The notes under the pieces were generated by a model. That model did no database searches and was not told the origin of the DNA. It worked only from the letters and a program-made list of their open reading frames with translations. A stretch of 64,000 bases of DNA, taken from contig NZ_JBHSEC010000019.1 in NCBI RefSeq assembly GCF_042651785.1, positions 62,001 through 126,000 of the forward strand, in the 5' to 3' direction. Positions 1 through 7,224 of this stretch are shown here, in pieces; within the stretch, counting starts at the first letter, position 1, and each line of letters begins with the position of its first letter. The position numbers and the translations under genes were made by a program. This DNA is from Chungangia koreensis. Lineage in GTDB: Bacteria; Bacillota; Bacilli; Bacillales_A; Planococcaceae.

Positions 1-235
1 GTATCGTCCATGGAATAGCCGCGCCCAACGACACTGCACCGACAAATTTCCACCCTGGCCGCCAGTTGAATTTGCCCGGCATCCGCAATACCAACGGGAG
101 CAAAATCAGTAGCCCAAATATACATCGTATGAAGACAATTGACGGCGGATCAAATACATCTAACAGGCCTTTGATCCATAGGAATGAAGATCCCCATAGT
201 AAACTTAGCAATAAAAGCATTAAGACAGGTTTCAT
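1..235 (-). CDS. EamA/DMT-family permease, truncated by window edge
   Basis: This is the N-terminal 78 codons of a membrane protein that continues past the left edge. The ATG is at 233-235, immediately next to the ribokinase stop (236-238), so it is the next gene of the same operon. The translation starts MKPVLMLLLLSLLWGSSFLW and continues with a second hydrophobic stretch (IRCIFGLLILLPLVLR). The LLWGSSF motif in the first helix followed by a short loop and second helix is the usual start of EamA (drug/metabolite transporter) proteins, which have ten helices. The substrate cannot be read from the sequence. Its position after ribokinase suggests export or exchange of a base or sugar, which is inference. 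Confidence 0.75.
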   Translation of the reverse strand, partial: MKPVLMLLLLSLLWGSSFLWIKGLLDVFDPPSIVFIRCIFGLLILLPLVLRMPGKFNWRPGWKFVGAVSLGAAIPWTI

Positions 236-1117
236 TTAGAAACCTGCCTTCAATTCTGGTTGTGCGCCCATTTTCGTGACGACAAATCCGGCCACCTGGT
301 TTGCGTATTTCACTGCTTCGCTAATTGAATCACCACGGCAGAGTGCTACAGCCAATGCTCCGTTAAATGCATCTCCTGCACCTGTCGTGTCAACCGGCTC
401 CACTTCTACAGCATCAATCCAGCCAAATTCTGTTTCATCTTGATAAAACGCACCTTTGGAACCTAATGTCACGACGACCGCTCCGACTCCTTTAGCCAAC
501 ATGACGTCGCACGCCTTTCGAAGCTCCACCTCATCAACCGGATCGATTCCTGTCAATTGCTTCAATTCCGTTTCGTTTGGCGTCAAGATGGTGACGTTCC
601 GTAATAGTTCGTCTGGCAGTTCACGAGCGGGTGCGGGATTCAATATAACCGTTTTCCCAGCACGTGCCGCGATGCCCGCAGCCTTTGTTACACTTTCAAG
701 TGGAATCTCCAGTTGCAATAACAACGCATCGCTCGTCCGAAGTACGTCCATTTCCTGTTCCACTTGGTTCGGCGTCACGAGGAAATTGGCGCCTGGGAAT
801 AAAACAATGGAGTTCTCACCGGAATCGGATACTTGAATGATGGCCTGCCCGGTCGAGCCTTGGCGACCCACTAAATCCGTTCGCACATTTTTAGACTCCA
901 TGTTTTCGATTGCCTGCTCCCCGAAAGCGTCCGCTCCTACCTTGCCGATGAACCGGACGTTTGCACCTAACTGGCCGGCAGTAACCGCTTGGTTTGAACC
1001 TTTTCCTCCGAAATGAATCGAGTGAGAGGTACTATGAAGCGTTTCCCCCTCCCTTACGATATGTGGGACCCGATAAACGAGGTCGATATTTATGCTTCCA
1101 ACTACTGTGATGTTCAC
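236..1117 (-). CDS. rbsK: ribokinase
   Basis: PfkB-family sugar kinase of 293 residues that phosphorylates D-ribose at O5 with ATP in the cytoplasm. The N-terminal VVGSINIDLV strand, the GGKGSNQAV substrate/anion motif (about residues 38-46) and the catalytic TTGAGDAFNGA motif near residue 245 are intact. The start is taken at the GTG at 1115-1117, because an AAGGGG ribosome-binding site lies about 9 bases upstream. A second in-frame GTG at 1133-1135 has no such site. The gene follows the ECF ATPase by 14 bases and precedes the DMT permease with no gap. With the nucleoside hydrolase of the same operon it would capture ribose released from nucleosides as ribose 5-phosphate. Substrate is assigned from family similarity and context. 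Confidence 0.9.
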   Translation of the reverse strand: MNITVVGSINIDLVYRVPHIVREGETLHSTSHSIHFGGKGSNQAVTAGQLGANVRFIGKVGADAFGEQAIENMESKNVRTDLVGRQGSTGQAIIQVSDSGENSIVLFPGANFLVTPNQVEQEMDVLRTSDALLLQLEIPLESVTKAAGIAARAGKTVILNPAPARELPDELLRNVTILTPNETELKQLTGIDPVDEVELRKACDVMLAKGVGAVVVTLGSKGAFYQDETEFGWIDAVEVEPVDTTGAGDAFNGALAVALCRGDSISEAVKYANQVAGFVVTKMGAQPELKAGF

Positions 1118-1131
1118 GTTCTCTCGCCCCT

Positions 1132-1944
1132 TCACGGATGTATGTTCTTGAGTATGGCTGTAATGAGCTGCGGCTTTGTGAGCAACCCTCCATCAATGCC
1201 TAACAGTGAAGCCATATTAGCGACTGCCGGGGGCTTCAGCATACTTTCGTCCAACACTTCCGCGTTGTAGAAAACTGTATCAGCAGACTCGTCCGCAATT
1301 AGTCGACGGTTCGCCATGACGACAATTCGTTCGAAGTGCTCCGTAACGAACTCCATGTCATGCGTGATCGTAATGACCGTCTTGCCGCGCTTCTCCAATT
1401 CCTCCAACATATTTGCCAATAGATTAAGGCCAGTCTTGTCTTGACCTGCAGTTGGTTCATCTAAAATGATGACGTCCGAATCCATCGCCAATACAGAAGC
1501 AATTGTGACGAATTTCCTTGTCGAGTATGGAAGGTTGTATGGATTCTCTTCACGTTCATCGAAGACGCCGCAAAGTTTCATTGCCCATTCTGATAATTCG
1601 TCGACACGATCCTCGTCATATCCCATATTCTTCGGACCAAAACGGACTTCTGATTCCACATCATTATGGAATATTTGGTCGTCCGGATTTTGGAAAACGT
1701 AGCCGACTTTCCGTGATACTTGCGCAGTTGTATGCTCTTTCGTATTCCAGTCTCCAACATAGACGTCGCCTTCAGTTGGTTTCAATAACCCATTCATTAA
1801 CTTTACCGCAGTTGTTTTTCCTGCACCGTTCTGTCCGACGATGGCGACACGCTGGCCAGCTGGAACAGATAGAGTTAAATTATCAACCGCCTTCGTCCCA
1901 TCCGGATAAGTGAAACTAACATGATCTAACCGGATTTCAGCCAT
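1132..1944 (-). CDS. ECF transporter ATPase with altered signature motif
   Basis: One of two adjacent ATPases of an energy-coupling-factor (ECF) vitamin/nutrient importer, 270 residues. Walker A (GQNGAGKTT, near residue 40), Q-loop (VFQNPDDQ), Walker B (VIILDEPTAGQDKTG) and the switch histidine (ITHDME) are all present. The ABC signature is unusual: where LSGGQ is expected the protein reads NLPYSTRKFVTIAS. In a heterodimeric ATPase pair this would leave one of the two nucleotide sites catalytically weak, while the partner at 1937-2800 keeps LSGGQRQ. The start is the ATG at 1942-1944, preceded by AAGGTG and overlapping the partner's stop by 8 bases, so the two are translationally coupled. Symbols EcfA1/EcfA2 are not assigned because the order alone does not decide which is which. 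Confidence 0.88.
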   Translation of the reverse strand: MAEIRLDHVSFTYPDGTKAVDNLTLSVPAGQRVAIVGQNGAGKTTAVKLMNGLLKPTEGDVYVGDWNTKEHTTAQVSRKVGYVFQNPDDQIFHNDVESEVRFGPKNMGYDEDRVDELSEWAMKLCGVFDEREENPYNLPYSTRKFVTIASVLAMDSDVIILDEPTAGQDKTGLNLLANMLEELEKRGKTVITITHDMEFVTEHFERIVVMANRRLIADESADTVFYNAEVLDESMLKPPAVANMASLLGIDGGLLTKPQLITAILKNIHP

Positions 1945-2800
1945 TGTGCACACCTTCTTTCTTCCATGTGATGCTGTCTGCGAGCTCTTCGTCGCGGATT
2001 GGTACATAGTTCAACGGAACGCCTGCTTCCTGCAGCTTCAGCGCCACTTCCGTTACATGAGGATATTGAACGTTGTACTCTGCATACTTAGGATTGCCGA
2101 ACACTTCACGTGCCGGTCCATGCAACACGACTTCCCCGTCATGTAACACAATCAAATCATCTGCGTACTCAGCGATCAAATCCATCTTATGTTCCACTAA
2201 AATAATGGTCTTCCCGCGCTCTTTCATGAGACGGATAATATCGAAGACGTGCTCTGTACCAATCGGGTCGAGCTGTGATGTCGGTTCGTCAATCACTAAA
2301 ATATCCGGGTCCATGACAATGATCGATGCAAGTGCTACACGCTGACGCTGCCCACCGGATAGCTCATTCGGGTTTTTATTCCGAAGATGTGTAATTTTAA
2401 CGAGTTCCAGCATCTCATCTACGCGTCCACGGATTTCCCCGACATCGACGCCCAAATTCTCAAGCCCGTATGCCACTTCGTCAAATACCGTGTCCTTAAT
2501 TCCCGAGATTTGAATGAATGGATTTTGGAACACGTAACCGATTTTTTCACCTAAATGCCCAAGCTGGTATTCGAGCATATTCTTCCCGTCGATGACAACT
2601 TCCCCTTCTAAATCGCCCTTATAGAAGTGAGGTATGAACCCGCGCACCGTATTGCACAATGTCGTTTTCCCAGATCCATTATTGCCGACAATTGCCGTAA
2701 AACTTCCCTTCTCAATGGAAAGGTTGATGTTCTTCAACACATTCTCGTCGCCAACTGGATAGCGATACGAAACGTTTTTCATTTCAATAATCGGATTCAT
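1937..2800 (-). CDS. ECF transporter ATPase (canonical)
   Basis: Second ATPase of the ECF importer, 287 residues. It has Walker A GNNGSGKTT, the Q-loop VFQNPFIQ, a complete signature LSGGQRQRVALAS, Walker B ILVIDEPTSQLDP and the switch region ILVEHKMD. It should pair with the neighbouring ATPase and dock on the coupling helices of the T component. The start ATG overlaps the stop of the EcfT gene (2797), and the 3' end overlaps the start of the second ATPase, which gives a tightly coupled S-T-A-A cassette. Nothing in the ATPase itself indicates the substrate; that depends on the S component at 3655-4254. Confidence 0.92.
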   Translation of the reverse strand: MNPIIEMKNVSYRYPVGDENVLKNINLSIEKGSFTAIVGNNGSGKTTLCNTVRGFIPHFYKGDLEGEVVIDGKNMLEYQLGHLGEKIGYVFQNPFIQISGIKDTVFDEVAYGLENLGVDVGEIRGRVDEMLELVKITHLRNKNPNELSGGQRQRVALASIIVMDPDILVIDEPTSQLDPIGTEHVFDIIRLMKERGKTIILVEHKMDLIAEYADDLIVLHDGEVVLHGPAREVFGNPKYAEYNVQYPHVTEVALKLQEAGVPLNYVPIRDEELADSITWKKEGVHNG

Positions 2801-3546
2801 GACATCACCCTCCAGACGATGAGTAGGATTAAGATGATTAAAAAAGCTATTGGCAAGATGCGGTCTGCAGAACCTTTTGTCAACTTATGGAGGCTTGTCT
2901 TTTTCACTGGAGCAGAAAATGCACGCGATTCCAATGTGATGGCACGCTCTTCCGTACTTGCAATCGATGACAAGATTAACGGTGTCAATGTTGGAATAAA
3001 AGCCTTCGCACGAACCATGAGCGAACCTTCCGTTTCCACTCCACGCGTTTTTTGCGCTTCCATGATCGTGTTCATTTGTTTTTTCATTTCCGGAATGATC
3101 GTCAATGTCGATAGCACAACGTATGCGCCCATTGGCGGTAAGCCGATATCTTCAAGCGATTTGACGAAGTCTTTCACTTCTGTCACACGGAAAAAGAGAA
3201 TGAACGCCGCCCCGATCGCTAATATTTTCGAAGTTAAACTTAAGCCGTAAAGTAGACCCTCTTCGGTCCACTGGAAAATCCACCATTCACCTAATACGTT
3301 TTCTCCAGGATAGAAGAATAATTGCATCAGGAACACGATGATCAGTAAAATGACAAGAGCCTTCAGTGTCAGGCTAATAAATTCTTTAAACGCTTCGCTT
3401 CCAGCGAGCAATGCTAAAAGTGTCAGCACCGGGAACCACGCATAAGCAAAACCATAATGTGGGATGATGAAAACGGAAATCCCGACGAATAAAACGAAAA
3501 ACAGTTTGGTCATAGGGTGTAAGCTTAGTATAAAGTTCTGTTTCAC
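2797..3546 (-). CDS. ecfT: ECF transporter T component (EcfT)
   Basis: Transmembrane energy-coupling protein of the ECF importer, 249 residues. It has hydrophobic helices in the N-terminal half, a long charged region between about residues 120 and 225, and a final helix. The two conserved coupling motifs of EcfT (A-R-A/G type) are visible as KTRG near residue 168 and ESRA near 208. These insert into the ATPase grooves. The start is placed at the second of two tandem GTG codons (3544-3546), because the strong AAGGAGG site sits 7 bases upstream. Upstream codons run through an inverted repeat and are unlikely to be translated. The gene is followed by the ATPase genes with a 4-base overlap. Confidence 0.88.
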   Translation of the reverse strand: MKQNFILSLHPMTKLFFVLFVGISVFIIPHYGFAYAWFPVLTLLALLAGSEAFKEFISLTLKALVILLIIVFLMQLFFYPGENVLGEWWIFQWTEEGLLYGLSLTSKILAIGAAFILFFRVTEVKDFVKSLEDIGLPPMGAYVVLSTLTIIPEMKKQMNTIMEAQKTRGVETEGSLMVRAKAFIPTLTPLILSSIASTEERAITLESRAFSAPVKKTSLHKLTKGSADRILPIAFLIILILLIVWRVMS

Positions 3547-3572
3547 CACGAAACCTCCTTTAACCGGGTCAT

Positions 3573-3637
3573 CCCGATTTAATGGATAAGAATCTGCCCG
3601 CGTTCCCGAAGGTGCTGCACAGATTCTTATCATCGGG
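3573..3637 (-). other. Intercistronic stem-loop between ECF S and T genes
   Basis: A 12-bp perfect inverted repeat (GATAAGAATCTG at 3585-3596 against its complement at 3620-3631) is extended by a further 6 bp (3573-3578 with 3632-3637) beyond a 6-base bulge. It fills the gap between the S-component stop and the ribosome-binding site of ecfT. There is no U-run, so it does not look like a terminator. It may stabilise or process the mRNA and set the S:T ratio, which is inference. Confidence 0.7.
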
Positions 3638-3654
3638 CAAGCGCCCGTTAGGTA

Positions 3655-4254
3655 TTATTTGTTGCCACGTTTCATGTATAGGTAACCGTAGTTCATCTTA
3701 GATAGGTAACGGTCAGACATTTGCTTAACAATAAAGAACACAATGAGAACAGATACAATTTTGTCGATAATTTCACTAATGAATGAAGATGAGAACACCG
3801 CTGTCCAAATTTCCTGTCCGGAAGCAAGGAACGCAGCTGTAATAATGGAAGATGAAGAACCTGATGCTCCTCCGAATACTAAAACAGTGATTGGTGCAGA
3901 TACGATCACGCCGATTAATGTAATGATCAAACCAGAAACTAACACTTTCGGAATAGATTTAAAGAATCCACCTTTCGACAAGAAACCAGCTGCAAGACCG
4001 ATTGCCGCAGAAGTAATCGCGTAAGGAATGAATCCAGGATTGAAAATACCATTAATCAAGTTCGTCACAACACCTGTCAGCAAACCGACCCAAGGACCAG
4101 CAATAACCCCTACTAAAATCGTTCCGATCGTATCAAGGAAAATCGGGATACGTAATGTGTTCGTTAGTGTGAATCCAACGATGTTAATTGCAACCCCGAT
4201 CGGAATCAAAAGCATTGCCATCATATTAAAATCATCTTTAAAACTACGTTTCAT
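3655..4254 (-). CDS. ECF transporter S component, substrate unassigned
   Basis: Integral membrane protein of 199 residues with about six hydrophobic segments. It has the S-component style of alternating helices and small-residue loops (TIGTILVGVIAGPWVG, LLTGVVTNLINGI). It sits directly upstream of EcfT and two ECF ATPases, so it is the substrate-binding subunit of this importer. The start ATG at 4252-4254 has an AAGGGGAG site. The flanking genes encode a nucleoside hydrolase, a LacI-type regulator and ribokinase, so a nucleoside or riboside is the best guess. I do not recognise it as RibU, ThiT, BioY or another S component of known specificity, so the substrate is inference only. Confidence 0.8.
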   Translation of the reverse strand: MKRSFKDDFNMMAMLLIPIGVAINIVGFTLTNTLRIPIFLDTIGTILVGVIAGPWVGLLTGVVTNLINGIFNPGFIPYAITSAAIGLAAGFLSKGGFFKSIPKVLVSGLIITLIGVIVSAPITVLVFGGASGSSSSIITAAFLASGQEIWTAVFSSSFISEIIDKIVSVLIVFFIVKQMSDRYLSKMNYGYLYMKRGNK

Positions 4255-4276
4255 TTCAATTTCTCCCCTTTGTGTT

Positions 4277-5239
4277 TTATTGACCGAGTTGACGGTCCAT
4301 TTTCTTTATTGCATTAAAGAATTGATTTCTGAACGCATCTCGATCAACCGTGTGAAGAACCTTCACATTTTTTGGTAAGCCGGTACGCTCCATATAATCC
4401 ACCACTGTTGTACCTGCAGTAAGTCGCCCCTCAGTTTCGACTTCTACATGGTAATCATCCCCTTTGAACAATTCAGGTGTGATGACATACGATACGGCAC
4501 AGAGATCATGAATACGGATATTCGTTTCAAAGTTCTCTTCGTGGAATGGCGTTTGTTTAGTATTATGAATATAAAATTTCATCAGTGAACTCATATGTTG
4601 TGCCAGCTCTGTTCCAAGCTCTTCGATTTCTGCGATTTCGTCTACAGTAACATATGATTTATGTGTCAAATCTAGTCCGCTCATGACGATTGGAACACCT
4701 GACCGGAAGACGATATCAGCTGCATGCGGGTCAACAAATACGTTGAATTCGGTTGTTGGCGTAGTATTACCACCGACTGCCGCTCCGCCCATGTAGGAAA
4801 TATAGCTGATTTTCTCTTTCACTTCCGGATGCGCTAAGAACAAAGCCCCGACATTCGTTAATGGACCGGTTGCAATCAGCACGATCGGTTCCGGGCTGTT
4901 CATCAGGACGTCTTTCATCGCGTCGATAGCAGTACGGCTGCTTTCCTGGATTGTCGGTTCTGGAAGAGTAATATCCCCAAGCCCGCTTTCCCCGTGAACG
5001 TCCGCAGCTACTTCAAGACGTCTGAAGAATGGTTCGTTTAAACCTCTCGCAATTTCAATGTCCTGTTTCATGTAACTCGTAAATGCCCGCGCGTTATAGA
5101 TTGTCTTATCTTGTGTCTGATTTCCCGGTTCTGTCGTGATGAGCTTAATATCAAGCTCATCCGATGAAAACGCCAAAAGCAATGCCATGACATCGTCAAT
5201 ACCAGGGTCACAGTCGATGATGACCGGAATCTTGTTCAT
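4277..5239 (-). CDS. inosine-uridine preferring nucleoside hydrolase
   Basis: Cytoplasmic N-ribohydrolase of 320 residues that splits ribonucleosides into free base and ribose. The calcium-binding motif DCDPGIDD lies at residues 9-16. The family motifs FVDPHAADIVF and MSGLDLTHK follow near residues 165-195, and the C-terminal region carries IHDLCAVSY with the conserved Asp for metal and ribose binding. The length matches the IUNH/Rih family. The ATG at 5237-5239 overlaps the TGA of the regulator gene (ATGA overlap). Together with the ECF importer and ribokinase it defines the chemistry of the operon: nucleoside in, ribose 5-phosphate and base out. Preference for pyrimidine or purine nucleosides cannot be decided from sequence. 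Confidence 0.92.
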   Translation of the reverse strand: MNKIPVIIDCDPGIDDVMALLLAFSSDELDIKLITTEPGNQTQDKTIYNARAFTSYMKQDIEIARGLNEPFFRRLEVAADVHGESGLGDITLPEPTIQESSRTAIDAMKDVLMNSPEPIVLIATGPLTNVGALFLAHPEVKEKISYISYMGGAAVGGNTTPTTEFNVFVDPHAADIVFRSGVPIVMSGLDLTHKSYVTVDEIAEIEELGTELAQHMSSLMKFYIHNTKQTPFHEENFETNIRIHDLCAVSYVITPELFKGDDYHVEVETEGRLTAGTTVVDYMERTGLPKNVKVLHTVDRDAFRNQFFNAIKKMDRQLGQ

Positions 5240-6249
5240 TTGATCGTCTCCTCTCCTGTCTTTACATATGCTGTACTTTCTCTAACGACAAGTGTTGGTG
5301 AAAAAATAGTAAAATCCGTTTTGCCGTGTTCAATTTGCTGAATGAGCAATTCGGCTGACTTCCTGCCCATCATGTACGTATCTTGACGAATCGTCGTCAA
5401 TTTAGGAATGAGTGCAGAAATGAGCGGAATGTCATCAAAACCTATAACTGAAATATCTTGCGGAATCCCGACTCCCATTTCATGAGCCGCCCGGTAAACA
5501 CCGCAAGCCATCAGATCATTGCAAGTAAAGATGGCTGAAACATTTTCGTTTTCGAGAATCTCTTTCGCATGCGAGTAACCTGATTCGAGAGAAAAATCCC
5601 CTTCCCGGATGATTGTCGGTTCAAGTCCAACTTCTTTCAGCGCCCGCTTGAAACCTTTCAACCGATCCCGTGAGTTTTTGATTGACTCCGGACCGGTGAT
5701 GCAAGCCATTTTTTTGTGGCCCAATTGAATCAAATGCTGCCCCGCTAAATAGCCGCCTTCTTCATTTTCAAGAAAGACCCCCGGCACTTTCTCTCTTTCC
5801 ATCCGGTCAAGCAGGACATAGTGCAAATTCTTCGAGTGCCTGTCCAAACTCGCTGAAGAAAGACCGGACTGGCTCGACAGAATAATTCCATCCACTTGCT
5901 GTTCTTTCAGAATCTTGATGTATCGTTCTTCTTTTTCTGCAGATGCATCGGAATTACAGATGACTAAGCTGTATCCGTATTTATTCGCTTCGTCCTCCGC
6001 ACCCCTGCAAAGCTCCGGAAAAAATGGATTGGAAATGGTCGGTACAATAAGACCGATCAACTTGGATTGTTTCGTCACCAATCCCCTTGCCAGCCGGTTA
6101 GGCTGATATTCCAACTCTTCGATGACCCGAAGCACCTTTTCCCGGGTCTGTGCAGACATCCCCTCTTCCTTGCGATTTAGTACCCTTGACACAGTAGTAA
6201 TCGATACACCGGCCTTCTTCGCAATGTCTTTTATCGTCCATTTTGCCAT
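5236..6249 (-). CDS. LacI-family transcriptional regulator (RbsR-like)
   Basis: Repressor of 337 residues. An N-terminal helix-turn-helix (KDIAKKAGVSITTVSRV, residues 6-22) and hinge helix (ANRLARGL type, read here as PNRLARGL) precede a periplasmic-binding-protein-like sensor domain (LIGLIVPTISNPFFPEL, VIGFDDIPL). It is the first gene of the nucleoside/ribose operon. A GGTGGAG site precedes the ATG at 6247-6249. Two perfect AAAACGTTTT palindromes between promoter and start codon are typical LacI-family operators, so autoregulation and control of the whole operon are likely. The effector is presumably ribose, a ribose phosphate or a nucleoside. Sequence alone does not separate RbsR from other LacI-family members. 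Confidence 0.88.
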   Translation of the reverse strand: MAKWTIKDIAKKAGVSITTVSRVLNRKEEGMSAQTREKVLRVIEELEYQPNRLARGLVTKQSKLIGLIVPTISNPFFPELCRGAEDEANKYGYSLVICNSDASAEKEERYIKILKEQQVDGIILSSQSGLSSASLDRHSKNLHYVLLDRMEREKVPGVFLENEEGGYLAGQHLIQLGHKKMACITGPESIKNSRDRLKGFKRALKEVGLEPTIIREGDFSLESGYSHAKEILENENVSAIFTCNDLMACGVYRAAHEMGVGIPQDISVIGFDDIPLISALIPKLTTIRQDTYMMGRKSAELLIQQIEHGKTDFTIFSPTLVVRESTAYVKTGEETIK

Positions 6250-6278
6250 GGGCTCTCCACCTTTGTAGAGACTAATAG

Positions 6279-6303
6279 GAAAACGTTTTACGAAAACGTT
6301 TTC
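6279..6303 (-). promoter_or_regulatory. Tandem LacI-family operators
   Basis: Two perfect 10-bp palindromes, AAAACGTTTT, at 6280-6289 and 6293-6302 are spaced 13 bp centre to centre, just upstream of the regulator gene. An imperfect third copy (AAAACGGTTG on the minus strand) lies near 6328-6337, inside the promoter spacer. The central CG and flanking A/T runs fit LacI/CcpA-type operators. Confidence 0.8.
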
Positions 6304-6317
6304 TCTATATTTCTTTT

Positions 6318-6346
6318 AATGTATTGCAACCGTTTTCAGAAGTCAA
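6318..6346 (-). promoter_or_regulatory. Sigma-A promoter of the nucleoside/ribose operon
   Basis: On the minus strand TTGACT (6346-6341) and TACATT (6323-6318) are separated by exactly 17 bases. The half-palindrome AAAACGGTTG lies in the spacer, and the two operators lie just downstream of the expected transcription start, as expected for repression. Confidence 0.65.
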
Positions 6347-6410
6347 TATCAAAAAATGGAAGAATCGAAATATTTTTGATTAGTTGATTTCTTGTAGGAG
6401 GGGGAATGGA

Positions 6411-7170
6411 GGTTGGTTGGTTGGTTGGAAAGTTTTGAATGTTGGTTGGAAAGTTTGGAGCATTGGTTGGAAACTTTTGTACTTTAGTTGGAAAGTTCTG
6501 AGCAATGGTTGGAAACTTTTGTGCAATGGTTGTAGACTTCGGGAATTTGGTTGTAAAGCAATTTTAGTAGATGAAAATCCCCACGCAGGCTTTAGTAAAT
6601 AAACTTTGTTGTACACTTGGGTGATTTGATTGTAGACTTTCCTCCTATTGTAGTAGACTTCCTCTGCATGGTTGTAAACCTCAACACATTGGTTGTAGAC
6701 ATTGAGCATTTGGTTGTAAAGCAATTTTATTAGATAAAAATCCCACGCAAACCTTTAGTAAATAAACTAAGTGGTATACTCGGAAGATTAGATTGTACAC
6801 TTTGCTCCTATTGTTGTAGACTTCCTCGGCATGGTTGTAAACTTCAACACATTGGTTGTAGACTTCGGGAATTTGGTTGTAAAGCAGTATATTAGATGAA
6901 ATTCCCACGCAAACCTTTAGTAAATAGACTTTGGTGTACACTTGGTTGATTTGATTGTTGACTTTCCTCCTATTGTTGGAAACTTCAACACAATGGTTGT
7001 AGGCTTCGATCATTTGGTTGTAAACCTCTTATTAGAGGGAAACCTCAAAAATGAACTAAGTGGTATACTCGGAAGATTAGATTGTACACTTTGCTCCTAT
7101 TGTTGTAGACTTCCTCCTCTTTGTTGTAAACCTCGACACATTGGTTGTAGACTTTCCCCATTTGGTAATA
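6411..7170. repeat. 21-bp minisatellite array with 163-bp higher-order period
   Basis: About 25 degenerate copies of a 21-bp unit, roughly GGTTGTAGACTTC plus 8 variable bases ending in ATT on the plus strand. The copies are interrupted by an A/T-rich block containing GATGAAA, CCCACGCA and TTTAGTAAATA. The block recurs with a 163-bp period (landmark GGTTGTAAAGCA at 6549, 6712 and 6875, and a variant at 7016). The left end (6411-6530) switches to a GGTTGGAAA variant. Because 21 bases is seven codons, minus-strand frames stay open and give heptapeptides such as VYNQCVE. I read these as by-products, not genes. The array fills the 975-bp gap between the regulator promoter and the adaptor-protein terminator. 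A related array lies at 45471-45880. Confidence 0.9.
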
Positions 7171-7186
7171 AACCCTCCCCAAAACA

Positions 7187-7218
7187 TAAAAAAGGACAAC
7201 CCCACAGCAGGATTGCCC
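7187..7218 (-). terminator. Rho-independent terminator after the membrane-fusion protein gene
   Basis: On the minus strand a 9-bp stem (7218-7210 with 7202-7194, two G-U pairs) is followed by a run of six T residues. It lies just after the stop at 7225. Confidence 0.75.
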
Positions 7219-7224
7219 TCTCTA

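Noticed and set aside
1013..1270. Plus-strand frame overlapping rbsK and the ECF ATPase
   Set aside because: It lies antisense to two well-supported genes and has no protein features or ribosome-binding site.
6380..7013. Open frames on the minus strand through the repeat array encoding heptapeptides such as VYNQCVE
   Set aside because: The 21-bp period is seven codons, so open frames arise automatically. There is no good ribosome-binding site, the frame differs between blocks, and A/T-rich spacers are translated as unrelated sequence.
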